From Torymus aiolomorphi (taxonomy: Eukaryota > Arthropoda > Insecta > Hymenoptera > Torymidae), in assembly GCA_036365515.1 (NCBI GenBank), contig CM070876.1, forward strand, positions 127,355,894-127,419,893: DNA of 64,000 nt, in the 5' to 3' direction. A program made the translations under genes and the position numbers. Below the pieces are notes generated by a model that ran no database searches, had not been told where the DNA came from, and was given only the letters and a program-made list of their open reading frames with translations. How positions within the stretch are numbered: the stretch's first letter is position 1; every line of letters starts with the position of its first letter. This document shows, in pieces, positions 24,729 through 36,470 of this stretch.

Positions 24729-24776
<48 letters not shown>
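24729..24776. repeat. (TA)n microsatellite
   Basis: An uninterrupted TA dinucleotide run of about 48 bases. Confidence 0.95.
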
Positions 24777-24781
<5 letters not shown>

Positions 24782-24884
24782 TTAAATGCATTAATATTTT
24801 AAATAAAATAATCAAAATAATAACAATTAAATAATCGTGAAAACTGTAACTTATTTAGATGAAAATGTCCGAACTCCTTCAAGC

Positions 24885-24955
24885 GAGCGATAGCATAACG
24901 GATAGTATGCGTGCGTAGTAACCCAAGGATTGTGGGTTCGATTCCCGGTCAGATA
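24885..24955 (+). repeat. tRNA-like sequence with A and B boxes
   Basis: TAGCATAACGGATAG resembles an A box and GGGTTCGATTCCC (24934-24946) is a perfect B-box arm. The acceptor ends do not pair and the anticodon region is irregular, so a tRNA-derived SINE or pseudogene is more likely than a tRNA gene. Confidence 0.45.
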
Positions 24956-25079
24956 AAAAAATTTTATGTGAAATTTTTTCTGCAATTATAAAATGGCGAT
25001 TAATATAGGTAGAAATAAGTTCTAAAGAATATGTGCGAATTGTTAATACTTATAGAGAATTTCTAATATTTATAGCTTT

Positions 25080-25898
25080 AAGTTACTCTTTCCAAAACTT
25101 GGAAAAAGCTTCCTAAAAGCTTACTGGAAGGTTCCCGCAGACTACCTGAAACTTCCAGTACCATATTTGAAAGCTAACTGAAAGCTTACTGGAAAGTTCA
25201 TAAAGTCTACTTGAAATTTTCGGTAACTTTTTCGAAACATTCCTGAAAGTTTTCTGGAAAGTTCCCACAGACTACCTGAAGCTTCCAGTAACTTATTTGA
25301 AAGCTAACTGAAAGCTTACGGGAAGATTCCGATAGTCTACTTGAAACTTTCAGTAACTTTTTCGAAAGATTCCTGAAAGTTTCCTGGAAGATTCCTACAT
25401 CCTACATGAAACGTACAGTAATTTTTTCGGAGGCTCCCTTAAGTTCCTGAAAGGATTCTTACACAGTTCCTGAAATCTTCCAAGGAAGCTTCTCGTCATG
25501 AATTTGACCTAGACATTATGTACTGCCGGGAAGCTTTCATGGAACCTTTCTGGAAGCTTCCATTCTCGAACTGACATAAATCGATTCTGAAGTCTTGTAG
25601 GAAGTATTTTTTAAAGCTTTCTGTAATCTTTCGGGTAGACTACTGGAAGATTCCCACAGCCTACATGAAGCTTCCAGGAACTTTTTGAAAGCTTCCTGAA
25701 AAGTTCCTAGAAAGTTTCCGAAAGCTTCCTGAAAAGTGTCTGAAACAGTTCCTGCAATCTTCCGAGGAAGCTTTTTGTCATGAATTTGACCCAGACATTA
25801 GGTACTTTCAGGAAGCTTTCGTGGAAGCTTTCCTGAAGCATACAAAACTTTCATGAAAGCTTCCAGGAAGTTTCTAGTAAGCTTTCACGCTATGTGGG
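25080..25898. repeat. right AAGCTT-rich array of the 15.7-kb element
   Basis: Repeated GGAAGCTTCC, GAAAGCTTCC and GGTTCC.GCAG-like words on both strands, including two ~150-190-bp repeats. It ends in CACGCTATGTGGG, the inverted counterpart of the left terminus at 10156. Confidence 0.8.
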
Positions 25899-26930
25899 AT
25901 ATATAAGAGAATATTTATTTACTAATCAACAAACTTAAAAAAAAAAGAAATGTAAAATTTCAAATTTTTTCCACGATATCATAATTATTCATTCTTTTTC
26001 GATGAAATATTGTTACAATTCAAAACTTCCAAATTATTTGCCTCTCTATGTAATAAAGAATTGGAGGGATTGGTGACTATTTATGAAATAGTATTTATTT
26101 ATTGTTGTAAAAAAAATTTATTTTAGTGCAAAAAGTTTTGTTAATTTTTAAATCTTTTTGTTTTGTTTTGTTGTACTGTGTTATAATTTTTTATAAAATT
26201 TAATATTTTATCATCAGGTGTTTGATATTGGAAAAGACAGTAAACCACTCATTACTAGTCTACAATTCCGGAGAATAACCAACACAGATAAATACGTAAT
26301 ATTATTAACAACATTAATTCGTATTTATTAGTGTATTGGAACTGTAACAAATCATGATGCAAAACCACTTTTACAACAAGTTTTTAATAAATATTTAAAT
26401 ATAAAAGGTAAGAAGAAAACCATTTTAGTCATTTTTAAAATGAAAAATACATTGAACATATTAATAAAAATAATCTTGCTCTGATATTAACTTTTATTTA
26501 TGAAATTGTATTTTTTTTATTTTTTCAGAGCGTTTTTTTCGATGTGAGAGCGTTTTTTCCTTATCTTATTAAAAAATGCAACTTTATTACTCAAACATAC
26601 AAGGATTTCAAAAAACCTTCAGCTGGCTGACTTAAACCGACATTTTCTTTGCTCAGGTAATAAATAAAAATTAATTTCTACAAATGGATATTTTTACAAT
26701 TATATAATTAAATCTTTGTATTATATTATTTTTAGATTGATCCTAAAGTAGATCCAGAAAACATACCGATGAATCAACAGATGTTACCATGTCCAGAAAC
26801 TAGCCTCTTAAGTTGCAGTACGTACATCTAGAAAAAATCATTTGTTACAACAGAATTTCATATTTTACTTTTATACGTGGACTATGTTAAAGGTCTATCA
26901 TTGCTCAATCTTGAACTAATATTTGAAGAT

Positions 26931-27442
26931 ATGAGGCGTTTCACGTCAGCTCTCCAGGCGCGGCGCGCGAGCGCGAAATCATGCTGTTATCAGCTTGTGT
27001 TTGAAGGGCTAAGATGTATCTAAAAAAAATAATCCCCAAGTGATTTCGATGTATTTTTGCTCAGCTTTCCGATGGTGCTATTAGTTTCTCAAAATTTTTC
27101 AATTCTAACCTTAAAAAACATAAAACGTGTTATATCTCAAAAACTATATTTTTAATATTTTTTTTGACCTGCTAGATCGAAAGAGGAGGAAATTTTACAT
27201 GGATATAGCCTTTTTCTACATACGGGTTTTTTGATTTTTTCGAGATATTATTCAAGAAATACTTAGAATTGAAAAATTTTGAGAAACTAATAGCACCATC
27301 GGAAAGCTGAAGAAAAAATACATCGAAATCACTTGGGGATTATTTTTTTTAGATACATCTTAGCCCTTCAAACACAAGCTGAAAACAGCATGATTTCGCG
27401 CTCGCGCGCCGCGCTTGGAGAGCTGACGTGAAACACCTCATA
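26931..27442. mobile_element. 512-bp MITE inside a Vps18 exon
   Basis: The terminal arms of about 190 bases start TGAGGCGTTTCACGTCAG and complement. They include GCGCGCGAGCGCGAAATCAT, and the centre is AT-rich. The insertion follows the codons for LELIFED of the Vps18 remnant, with TA on both sides. Confidence 0.8.
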
Positions 27443-27460
27443 TATAACAATGTAAGTTTC

Positions 27461-28119
27461 AACTTCAATTTGATATATTAAGTATTATTGATGCAAGTTA
27501 TATGCATCAAACAATTTATTTGCAAAAATGTTAGGCCTTTGGTAAATTAAATTCAATTGGTAAATTCAATATAACTTATAAAATATTGAGCCATTTCCCT
27601 ATTTTGTTGTTCTTTCTGAAACATAAGAAATAAGTTTTCATAGTTAGATACAATGTAATTTTACAAAAAATATATATTGCTCACCTGTTCTGAACACATA
27701 CATAATCACTTATAACAATTAATGAAACTCTGCAAAATGCGGTTGTGACAGAACTATTTCACTCACTGTTTATAAAATATCTTTTGAAACCTAGTTATAC
27801 TAATATTTTATTGTTTTACAAATAGAATAGTAACAACTTCTCTGTAACTCAAATTAAGAAGAACAATTAACCAAAAATTGACTTCAGAGTCTTCATAATA
27901 TTGCAATATATATTATAAAAACATCTACCTTAGATTTATTAGATCCGTTGCCCTATCAAAAATAATTAACAATACTGGCACCTTGACAAGTATTCCTTTG
28001 ACTTAGCACGCGAGGTCCTATAGGTTTCTGATCCAACATTGTTGTTAAATGACTTCTCAACATATTAAACTAATATATAATATTAAGTAAAGTACTAAGA
28101 CATTGTACTAAGACAATAT
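27461..28119. other. AT-rich DNA, possible last Vps18 trace
   Basis: Mostly unique AT-rich sequence. An acceptor-like TTAG followed by codons reading AFGKL near 27537 could be a remnant of the next Vps18 exon; otherwise nothing is recognised. Confidence 0.3.
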
Positions 28120-28705
28120 AGAATATTCTACAGCAAAACTGTTTCATGTTGTGGAATCCAAAATCTCAATCAAAACTTATAACATTTATATTAATAAATC
28201 ACCGGTAGGGCTATTTTCTGAATCTACTACTTCACTATATGTTTGACACATTATATAAAATCTGTAGGTATCTGGCAGATATTATAATAAGGCACAACTG
28301 TTTCAGGAAATATAATCTTGAATTTTATCATAGCGAGTTCGAATTGATGATCGGTTCTACAACTTTTTGACCAAAATGGATGTTTTCATTTTCTTTCGCT
28401 CACATGTATCTCCCTTTTTTTTAAATTAAACTGAATCTTGACATGAATATATTTCTATTCATAGTGAGTGTCAATACTAGTGTCTCATTTTCAAAGCTAT
28501 TTAAAACTTTAACAAAACACTCGCTATCCACTTGTAAATGTGGAATATTCTACAGCAAAACTGTTTCATGTTGTGGAATCCAAAATCTCAATCAAAACTT
28601 ATAACATTTATATTAATAAATCACCGGTAGAGCCATATTCTGAATCCATTACTTTACTATGTTTGACGCATTATATAAAATCTGTAGGTATCTGGCAGAT
28701 ATTAC
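28120..28705. repeat. two ~165-bp direct repeats
   Basis: The segment starting GAATATTCTACAGCAAAACT occurs at 28120-28286 and again at 28542-28703, with ~255 bases of different sequence between. The copies differ by a few substitutions and short indels. Confidence 0.8.
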
Positions 28706-28730
28706 AATTTTTTTTAACAGGGTTCATCCC

Positions 28731-29293
28731 AAATAATATTAATTTTACACAAAAATACAGCAAAAAAGTCACTTTTATGTAAAATATTTACTTAAAAATC
28801 CACCCGGTTTCAAGTGAAAGATTCACATGAAAGTTTCACATGAAAATTTACGTGATGACGGTTTTATGTTCATCAAAAATAGTTTTTTAACACACCCTAT
28901 CATAAAGTTCGTACTTTATTCCCGCCGAAGTGGGAAAAAAGTGCTACGTTCATTCCCTACCCCCACTCTAGTCCCCAGCGCCACGCACAAACAGTGCGTT
29001 GCGCTGGAAACGAGAGTGAGGTTAGGGAATCAATATGCAGCCTTTTTTCCCTTTTCAGCGGGAAACGAGTACGAACTTTATGATAGTTGTGTTAAAAAGT
29101 AGTATATTGCACTCGTGAATATAGTGGGTTGTGCGAACCTGCGCGTTTGTCGCCCTCGCTTCGCTCAGGCGACAACTTTCGCGCAGGGAGCACACAGCCC
29201 ACTTTATTCCCTTGGTACATAATATACTATTAATTTTACATAAAGATACAGTTAAAAAGTCACTTTTATGTAAAATATTTATTTAAAAATCCA
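28731..29293. repeat. hairpin element bracketed by ~65-bp direct repeats
   Basis: Direct repeats around AAAAGTCACTTTTATGTAAA at 28731-28803 and 29225-29293 bracket a foldback element (about 28887-29097). Its arms contain TATCATAAAGTTCGTACT and complement. The central GC-rich part holds GCGCCACGCAC with an imperfect complement. Confidence 0.6.
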
Positions 29294-29780
29294 TTCGTTT
29301 TTGTGTATTTTAAATAGTCGTATTATTATAGGTATAAAATTAGCTATATTTATGGAAAATTATACATAAAAAATAAAAAACAGTTAAAAAAATATGTAAT
29401 AATAGTTGGATATATATAGCTATATAGCTAAACTTTCATATGTATATATGCCTAGAAAATTCATTAAAATAACCGGCGGTTAGTAACTCAAAAATCAGTT
29501 AAAAAAATAGCTGTATTTATTAACTAAAAAATAGGTAAAAATATAATTGAAAAATCCACATGAATATAGTTATAATCCATGTGAAAAATTTTATTTTGGA
29601 TAGTATAGAAAATACAAATAATGCACGTAGAGAAATTTCTCAGTGCCAATTAGAAAAAAAAATCCGAAAATGAAATGAGACAAAAATGATGAAAGTAGAT
29701 TAAACAATTATGAAAATATTAATGATTGTCTACAAGAACCACCAAATAAAGAGAATATCAATAATTTTGACGAATACATA

Positions 29781-30778
29781 CCCGGGCAAAAATATCTGGA
29801 CTGAATTCGGACTGAAATCCATACACTGATTTCAGATCGGAATCAGTCCGAAAACGCCGTACCGAATCAGTAGAGATTCCTCATGGATTCCGGGGGGAAT
29901 CAAGAGCCAGAGATATCTCCTCCATATGCGTACTGATTCTGTACGGATTTGATACGGATTCAGTTACGTTAACCGACTCTTTGATCACTCCGATAGATCA
30001 ACGTAGAGTCCACGGCGAATCCAAGCAGATTCCATACAGAAACTCGCAAATATCAGTACTGAAATCCGCACAGATTCTTCCTGGAATCTGGATGGTTTCG
30101 GTTTGGAAAAGCCTCGCTAAGCTGAAAATGATAGCATCGATTCTGTACTGTATAACAAAACTCTGTACTGATTATCTACCTAATCCGACTAAAATCCGCT
30201 CAGAATCTGCACAGATTCCAACGAAATATAGCGCTTGTTCCCGATCAAAAATCCGTACCGATTTATCAATCTGCTCAGATTCTTTATGGAATCTGGACGG
30301 ATTGAACTTGGAAAAGCCTCGCCAAGCTGGAAGTGATATCAGCACCGATTCTGTACTGAAAACCCAATTCAACTAAAATACATTCAGAATTAGCACAGAT
30401 TCCAGCGAAATATAGTGCTTGTTCCCGATCAAAAATCCTTGCTGATTTATCAATCCGCACAGATTCGTCGTGGAATATGGACGGATTCGGCCCGGAAAAG
30501 CCTCGCCAAGCCGAATCCGTTCCCTACTGAAAAAGTTCAGATGAAAATCATCTGATAAATCAGGTGATAAACATGAAAATCACGCCAAAACGTCAGCTGA
30601 TTATCACATGATTTTCACTTGATTTTCAACTGAAAATCGTGTTGATATTTTCTCTTATAAAATATCGTTGTAATATTTTGCAATGGAAAATATATTTTTT
30701 TTCTGCTAAATTTATAACAAGTTATAGATTATAATACATTATTTAGCACCTTAGCACTGTTTATAAAAATAATAGTTT
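29781..30778. repeat. left inverted arm of the 15.7-kb element
   Basis: 998 bp of GATTC-rich repeats. It is longer than the right arm because a ~210-bp block (CGATCAAAAATCC..., AAAAGCCTCGCCAAGC) is duplicated here. The ORFs across it are by-products. Confidence 0.8.
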
Positions 30779-30815
30779 AATGAAACATTTGCACTATAAT
30801 ATATATAATATATAT

Positions 30816-31146
30816 TGTTGGAATATGTGAATGTTTCAACATGCAGCGCGCTGTACGCGAGGATAGGTACAATGGTATGCGCGTCTGCCAAGCGACGGCG
30901 GACGAAACACACACACGAGTGTCTCCCCACTCCAGTATGTCTGTATGAGAGTTGCGTGAGACGCGAGAGCAGTGTAGCGCACTTAGAATGTTTCTTACTC
31001 TCTCGCTATTCAACTGCGATGTAAGTCGGACGTGCCGACTGGCGTGTTTGCCACCTCCATAAATTCTATATTTATCTCTCTCTATTAAATAATGGTTTCT
31101 TACTTTACCACAAACCTCAACACTATTAATTACACAAACCTCAACA
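30816..31146 (+). repeat. 5' LTR of the Copia element
   Basis: About 331 bp from TGTTGGAATATG to CCTCAACA, with TG...CA ends. It is GC-richer than its surroundings. Confidence 0.85.
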
Positions 31147-31158
31147 TGGTAGCAGAGC
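31147..31158 (+). promoter_or_regulatory. primer binding site, initiator tRNA-Met
   Basis: TGGTAGCAGAGC directly follows the LTR and complements the 3' end (with CCA) of insect initiator tRNA-Met, a common Copia primer. Confidence 0.8.
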
Positions 31159-34100
31159 GTGGTTGGTAAGTAAGAAAGAAAAAAGACTCTGACTCAATAC
31201 AAGCCTCGGCGAGTATTGGGGCAGCCTTGCCATAGCAAGAAAAAAGCATATGGCTCGCGAAAAATTAACTGTGAAAAATATTAAAGGAAAAGTGCAAAAG
31301 TAAGAAAAATACAAGTGTGAATAAATAATAGAATATGTCTATAAGTGATAGAAGAAAGAATTTTGAAAAATTTATGAATAATTCAAGCCGATGCGAGCAG
31401 ATTACATTTCTTGTGTGAAGCACACTGCACGGTGCAAGAATAGAGCACGTGGCAGAATTTGAGGTTATACATGTGGTAAATGGACACTAAAGGAAAAGTA
31501 AAAACCAAAGAAGAAGGAATACGAGATAACTATGAAGAAGAAAGCGAAGAAATAATTGAGGAAAAGATTGCTGAAAAACGTTTTGTGAAAATAGTGCAGA
31601 AAGTAATTACGCTAAATAAAGTAATAAAAGTGTACGAAGATTAATATCTTAGCCATCTCGACTTCTTTTAATTTAATAATTAAAAGAAGTCGAGATGGCT
31701 AAGCAAGCAAAAATCGAAGATACAGTAATTCCCATTTTTGATGGTGCAAATTATACAAGTTGGAAATTTCGCTTAATGATTCTATTAGAATATAAAGAGT
31801 GCAAAGAGCAAGCCGAAAGAGAACGGGCTGAGACAGATAAAGTAGATGAATGGAAGAAAAAGGATTTAGAAGCAAGAAATATATTAATTAGCACTATTTC
31901 AGATAAGCAATTAGAATATGTTTGTGAGTGCAAATCAGCTTATGAAATGATTGCGAATTTGAATAAATTATATGTGACGAAATCCATGTCACTAAAAATA
32001 ATATGCCGAGGAAAAATTGAAGATATTAAATTAAAAATTATGAAAATGTTGAAGAATTCTTCGTAGAATTTGAGAAAGCGGTGAACGAATTTAAAGCAGC
32101 CGGAAGAAAAATAGATGAAACTGAGAAAATGCGATACTTAATCAAAGCATTACCAGCAAATTGCAGTTATATTGGTGACTTTATCGACGTCATTCCAGAA
32201 AGAGAAAGGACAGTAGATTACGTAAAATCAAAAATCAAAGAAAAAAATTTAGTTAAAAATAATTCATAAAAGAAGAGTAATGCAAGCACGTTCTCAACAA
32301 AGACAAACGGACAGTGCTTTACTTGCGGCAAAGTCGGACATTATCAAAAGGATTGTTGGAAAGGCCAACAAGGCGGCAGAGGCAGAGGTGCCCAATCATC
32401 GAGAGGACAACGTGGAAACCAACGAGGCTACAATCGACGCAGAGGACGCGGACGCAGTTCAAATCAAAACAAGTCAACGGACGAGCAGCAGGGTTCATCA
32501 TCCGAGACGTGGTCAACACAAGTATGCGGCCCAGAGGTAAAGGATATAACAGGCTATAGCGTAAATAGAGAATGCGAAGGTAACGAAATAAATTGGTTAT
32601 TGGACAGTGGTTCCACAGACCATATTATTAAAAGCGATAAATATTTTGAGAAGTATATAGTTTTAAAAGATCCGGTAAATGTAAAGTTACCAGACGGTAA
32701 AATGTTAAAAGCGCCGAAAATCGGTAATATAAAAATTAAAGTTAGAAATTATTATAATGAAAAACAAATTGATTTGAGTAATGTATATTATGTAGAAGGA
32801 ATTAAGCAAAATTTGTTAAGCTTTTCCAGAATAACTAAAAATGCTACAATAACTGCACGAGACAGTAATGCTAAAATTTACAATAAATCGGGAGAATTAG
32901 TAGCTATTGCAAATAAAATTGATAATTTGTATTCTTTGAAAAGTTATGTATTAACGAATAAAAATAAAGATAAATATGTAAATTCAGTAAGATTATCAGA
33001 TAAAGAAAAATGGCATAGAGCACTTGGCAATGTAAATTTTAATTATTTGAATAAAATAGTAAATAATAAATTAGTTGAAGGTTTACCAGATAAATTGGAA
33101 AAAATAGATATGAAATGTGCAAATTGCATACAAAGTAAAATGGCAAATATACCGTTTGACAATAATCGAACAAAAACGAAAGAAATCCTAGAGTTAATAC
33201 ACACTGATTTAAATGGTCCACATAGCACTACTGGCTATGGTGGAGAAAAATATTTTCTTACATTTATTGATGATTACAGTAAATGTACTAGAATCTTTTG
33301 CATTAAGAATAAGTCAGAAACTGCAAGTTGTTTTATTGAATTCGTAAATTTAGTAGAAAATAAATTTAATAAGAGAATTAAAAAGATGCAATGTGATAAC
33401 GGTAGAGAATATCTAATCGCGAAATTTTCGATTTTGTAAAATCAAAAGGAATAGAATTGTTGACATGTCCACCCTACGTCTACGAATTAAATGGAGTAAC
33501 GGAGAGATATAATAGATCAGCAATGGATATAGGTAGATGCTTAAGGGGACAAGCCATGGTTAGGGGGTCGAAAAATCGATTTTTTTTTTATGTACTATTT
33601 TGATAGCAAACTTTCCGCTGAATACTATGCTTCCAACCGCATTTCCAAATTCGATTTCGTTTAGAAAATACAGCTAAAATCGTGAAGTCACTTTTTTGCA
33701 TATTTAGTGATTTTTCTTAAATTATCCATTTTAGATATACTATTGTTAATCTTATATTATTTTATGCTTCACAGCATACAATACTGAATTTAGAACGTAA
33801 ATGTACATTGACATAGTAGGCAAACTTAACTTGAGGTATAAACCTCGTGTATTTTACTTTTACTCTACTTATACAAAAGTATAATACGTACAATACATAT
33901 AGATGGTTTAAAATCTCATCTGTTTACGTTCTGTCAGCGCCATAGCCATTGGGATTTAAACTAAAAGTGTTTTGAATATAATTGAATCTGCATTTTTCAA
34001 TGCAATTTATTCAGTATTGACAAAAAATTTTTTTGTAAATAAAGTGCTGTGTAGAACTCTTTTAACTGAGAGTGTAGAAGACAGCGATTTTAGGTTAACT

Positions 34101-34207
34101 GCACTGTGCAAAGTGTTCTTAATATTTTTAATTTAGTGAGTTCAGTGAGTGACTTTTATTTGTGTTTTTTAATAACTAACATTATAGAGGATTAGATATT
34201 AGCCACT

Positions 34208-35701
34208 ATGGATTCTGACAAGAGAAATAGAACATCAGGAGCTCCAGGAAAGAAGAGAAAATTTGGAAGAAAAAAAAAACATAAAGGATTTAACAAAAAT
34301 TCAGAGAATGTTCAACAAAAAATCACGAACAAAAGGAAAAGAAGTACAACTTCAGGGAAAATAAAAGATATATCTGTAGAAGCGTCACAAACAAGAAACA
34401 GAATAATAGATATAAACATTCTGTTCTTACAGCTGGAGAAATTTCTTGTATGTGCAACATGTAAAGGACAAGTTAAAATTATAGAAGAAGATATTCGAGG
34501 ACTTGGCTCCAAATTTAACATTATGTGCAAAAATTGTTCAGAGAGAAGAATTATAAGCACGAGCAAGCAAGTTGGAGCTCAAAGCAATGCTTATGAAACC
34601 AACAGACGCAGTCTTCAAGGAATTTCAAGTTTGATTGGATTGCGTTCTCAACAAGTTCTTGACATATTTATCAAGAACAGTTTTTGTAAAGCATATTTAA
34701 AGTGGGAAAATAGAAAAGGCACAGAAGAATATGAAGACTGGTTCAGTGATCATCAAGATAAATGTGCAGCAAACCATGAAGGAAGTGCTGGAAAGATGGA
34801 AGTCGATGGAGTTGTGGAAATGTTTAGAAGATCTCAAGAAAAGTATAATATAAAATACCATCATTACATTGGAGATAGAGATTCGAAAGTGTACAGTGCT
34901 TTGTGCCAGGCCAAACCGTATGGAGATGAAGTTAAAGTTGAGAAGAAGGAGTGTGTGGGACACGTCCAGAAACGAATGGGAACCAGACTCAGGAATTTAA
35001 AGAAAAATTTTGGAAAAAAGTTATTAGACGATGGAAAAACCATTGGAGGCCAAGGACGATTAACAGCAAAAGTAATTGATCAGCTCACCACATATTATGG
35101 TAATGCCATCAGAAACAACACGGACTCTGTAGAAAAAATGCTGAATGCTATATGGGCTACGTACTACCACAAGATTTCCACAGACCAGAATCCTCAACAT
35201 CATTTATGCCCACCAGGACAGAGCAGTTGGTGCAAGTGGCAAAAAGCGAAGGCTCAAAAAAAACTAAAAGATTTTCATCATAAAGACAGTATTCCTGCAG
35301 TGATTATGGAGCAGTTGAAACCAATTTACAAAGATCTCTCTGAACAGGAGCTGCTTCACAGATGTTTAGGCGGTTACACCCAAAATAGTAATGAGAGTTT
35401 TAATAATTCAGTTTAGAAGATTGTAACCAAGACCTCCTTCAGTGGTGTACATGTGCTCACAGCAGGTGCTTGTATTGCTGTCACTTGCTTCAACGATGGA
35501 AGAGTTGGTTTTCTGAATATTATGGAAGCCTTTGATGTGAAACCTGGAGTAGCTGCAATTGAGTGGGCACAGAAAAGCAATGACATCAGATTATTTCATG
35601 CTGAGAGGAATGCCGAAGAAAACACTTTAGAAAATAGGAGAAAACGAAGGAGACTGCAATTGAATTTACCTGAAGAGTCATATGCACCAGGTTCTTACTA
35701 G
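34208..35701 (+). pseudogene. Kolobok-like transposase with internal deletion and one stop
   Basis: ATG 34208 opens a 497-codon frame broken once, by TAG at 35414 (Trp expected). The N-terminus is basic (nuclear-localisation-like, GKKRKFGRKKKHKG). A Cys pair (CATCKG, CKNCSE) follows near residues 80-120. GDRDSKVYSAL (near residue 224) and ECVGHVQKRMGTRLRN (Cys249, His252) match the second Asp and CxxH region of Mutator-like/Kolobok transposases. NPQHHLCPPGQSSWCKWQ and QNSNESFN lie towards the C-terminus. From memory of the family, about 100 residues carrying the first catalytic Asp should lie between SSLIGL and QVLDIF; here the two are nearly adjacent, so the copy is probably inactive even without the stop. 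Confidence 0.8.
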
Positions 35702-36142
35702 AGTAGGTAAAAAGTTATTTTTATGCGATAATAGCTAATATAATATTTATTAATTTTTTTTCTTTTTACAGGTGTGTTATTGGCTCTCATAAAAGGATTA
35801 ATTTATTTTGAGGTTATTTTTACTGTCAATAACATTTATGACTAACAATGTTTTCAGCCTAGTACGAAAAAAAAAATAAGTACAACATTTATGTATTAAT
35901 CTAAAAAATTTAAAAATATTGTTGAATTAATAAAATTCTTTTTTATAGGTTTATTCAACAGTTAAAATGATTTAGCCAGGACTACTTTCATCTAATTGGC
36001 ATCTGTTTCATTTTTCCACTAAAGTATATCATACAGAATGAAAAAAAAATTTTTGGTAAGTAGTTTTGAAACTTATATAAAGTTATAGAAAACCAAAACT
36101 TTGAATTGAATTTCTGAATAACTTGTTTTTTGTATTTACAGG

Positions 36143-36470
36143 GACTTTGCCGCAGGATTTCTTTTAAATAAAGCAAGCTAGAGGTTTGGAAATTTAGGAG
36201 TATTTTTAAAATTGTGTTGGTTATAGAAAATGTGAGGTACTTTTTTGAAAAAGGCTTTAGAAAAAAATTATAAAATAAAATTACAAAAAATATTGAAATT
36301 TTAATAAAAAAAACATAAAAAAATTAGATTTTTCATTAAAAAACAATTTTAAAAATTTTTTTAAAAAAAAGTAGCTCACATTTTCTATAACTGGTATAAC
36401 TACAAAGGTACTCCTAAGTAACCAGACCCCTGCCTTGCTTTGTTCAAAAAATTTCCTGCGGCAATGACAT
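36143..36470. repeat. ~330-bp hairpin in the 3' part of the Kolobok-like element
   Basis: The left arm has TTGCCGCAGGATTTC, AAAGCAAGCTAG and TATAGAAAATGTGAG. The right arm has the complements in reverse order. The loop is A/T homopolymer-rich. It may be a subterminal structure of the transposon or a small inserted MITE. Confidence 0.6.

Larger units (their letters stand above)
10156..25898. mobile_element. 15.7-kb composite element with CCC..ATAGC ends and AAGCTT-rich arms (E1)
   Basis: The left end reads CCCACATAGCATGAAAGC (10156) and the right end is its near-complement, closing in ATGTGGG at 25898. Both are flanked by AT (10154-10155 and 25899-25900), a 2-bp duplication. The terminal regions are filled with variants of GGAAGCTTCC (left 10156-14660, right 25080-25898). 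The element lies entirely within one Vps18 intron. Nested inside are the 10747-11903 palindrome, the 14075-14452 MITE and the 14817-22595 BEL element. No transposase of its own is visible, so it is probably non-autonomous. The alternative is two separate AAGCTT-type copies, but matched opposite termini and matching flanks favour a single element. Confidence 0.6.
9388..27460 (+). pseudogene. Vps18: Vps18 (deep orange) pseudogene, split by a 16-kb element
   Basis: Vps18 is a HOPS/CORVET core subunit for vesicle tethering at late endosomes and lysosomes. Recognisable exons are 9388-9478 (FDQFEQASRRSKQ, N-terminus), 9552-9594 (MKHPDKPE), 9685-9863 (LTDMFLYP, YLHRKTTK), 9938-10105 (RGHEFTAVGWNF, PILLGSSKGLIFETEI), 26218-26407 (FDIGKDSKPLITSLQF), ~26529-26660 (YYSNIQGF, FSWLT) and 26736-26930 (TEFHILLLYVDYVKGLSLLN). 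A further fragment may lie near 27537. Most junctions keep GT and AG. It is dead: the start codon reads ATA (9388), a frameshift lies in exon 3, in-frame stops sit at 26329 and 26633 with another in exon 7, and a MITE interrupts exon 7 at 26931. The RING C-terminus is absent from the window. The intron 10106-26217 carries the large CCC-ended element. A working copy presumably exists elsewhere. Confidence 0.85.
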
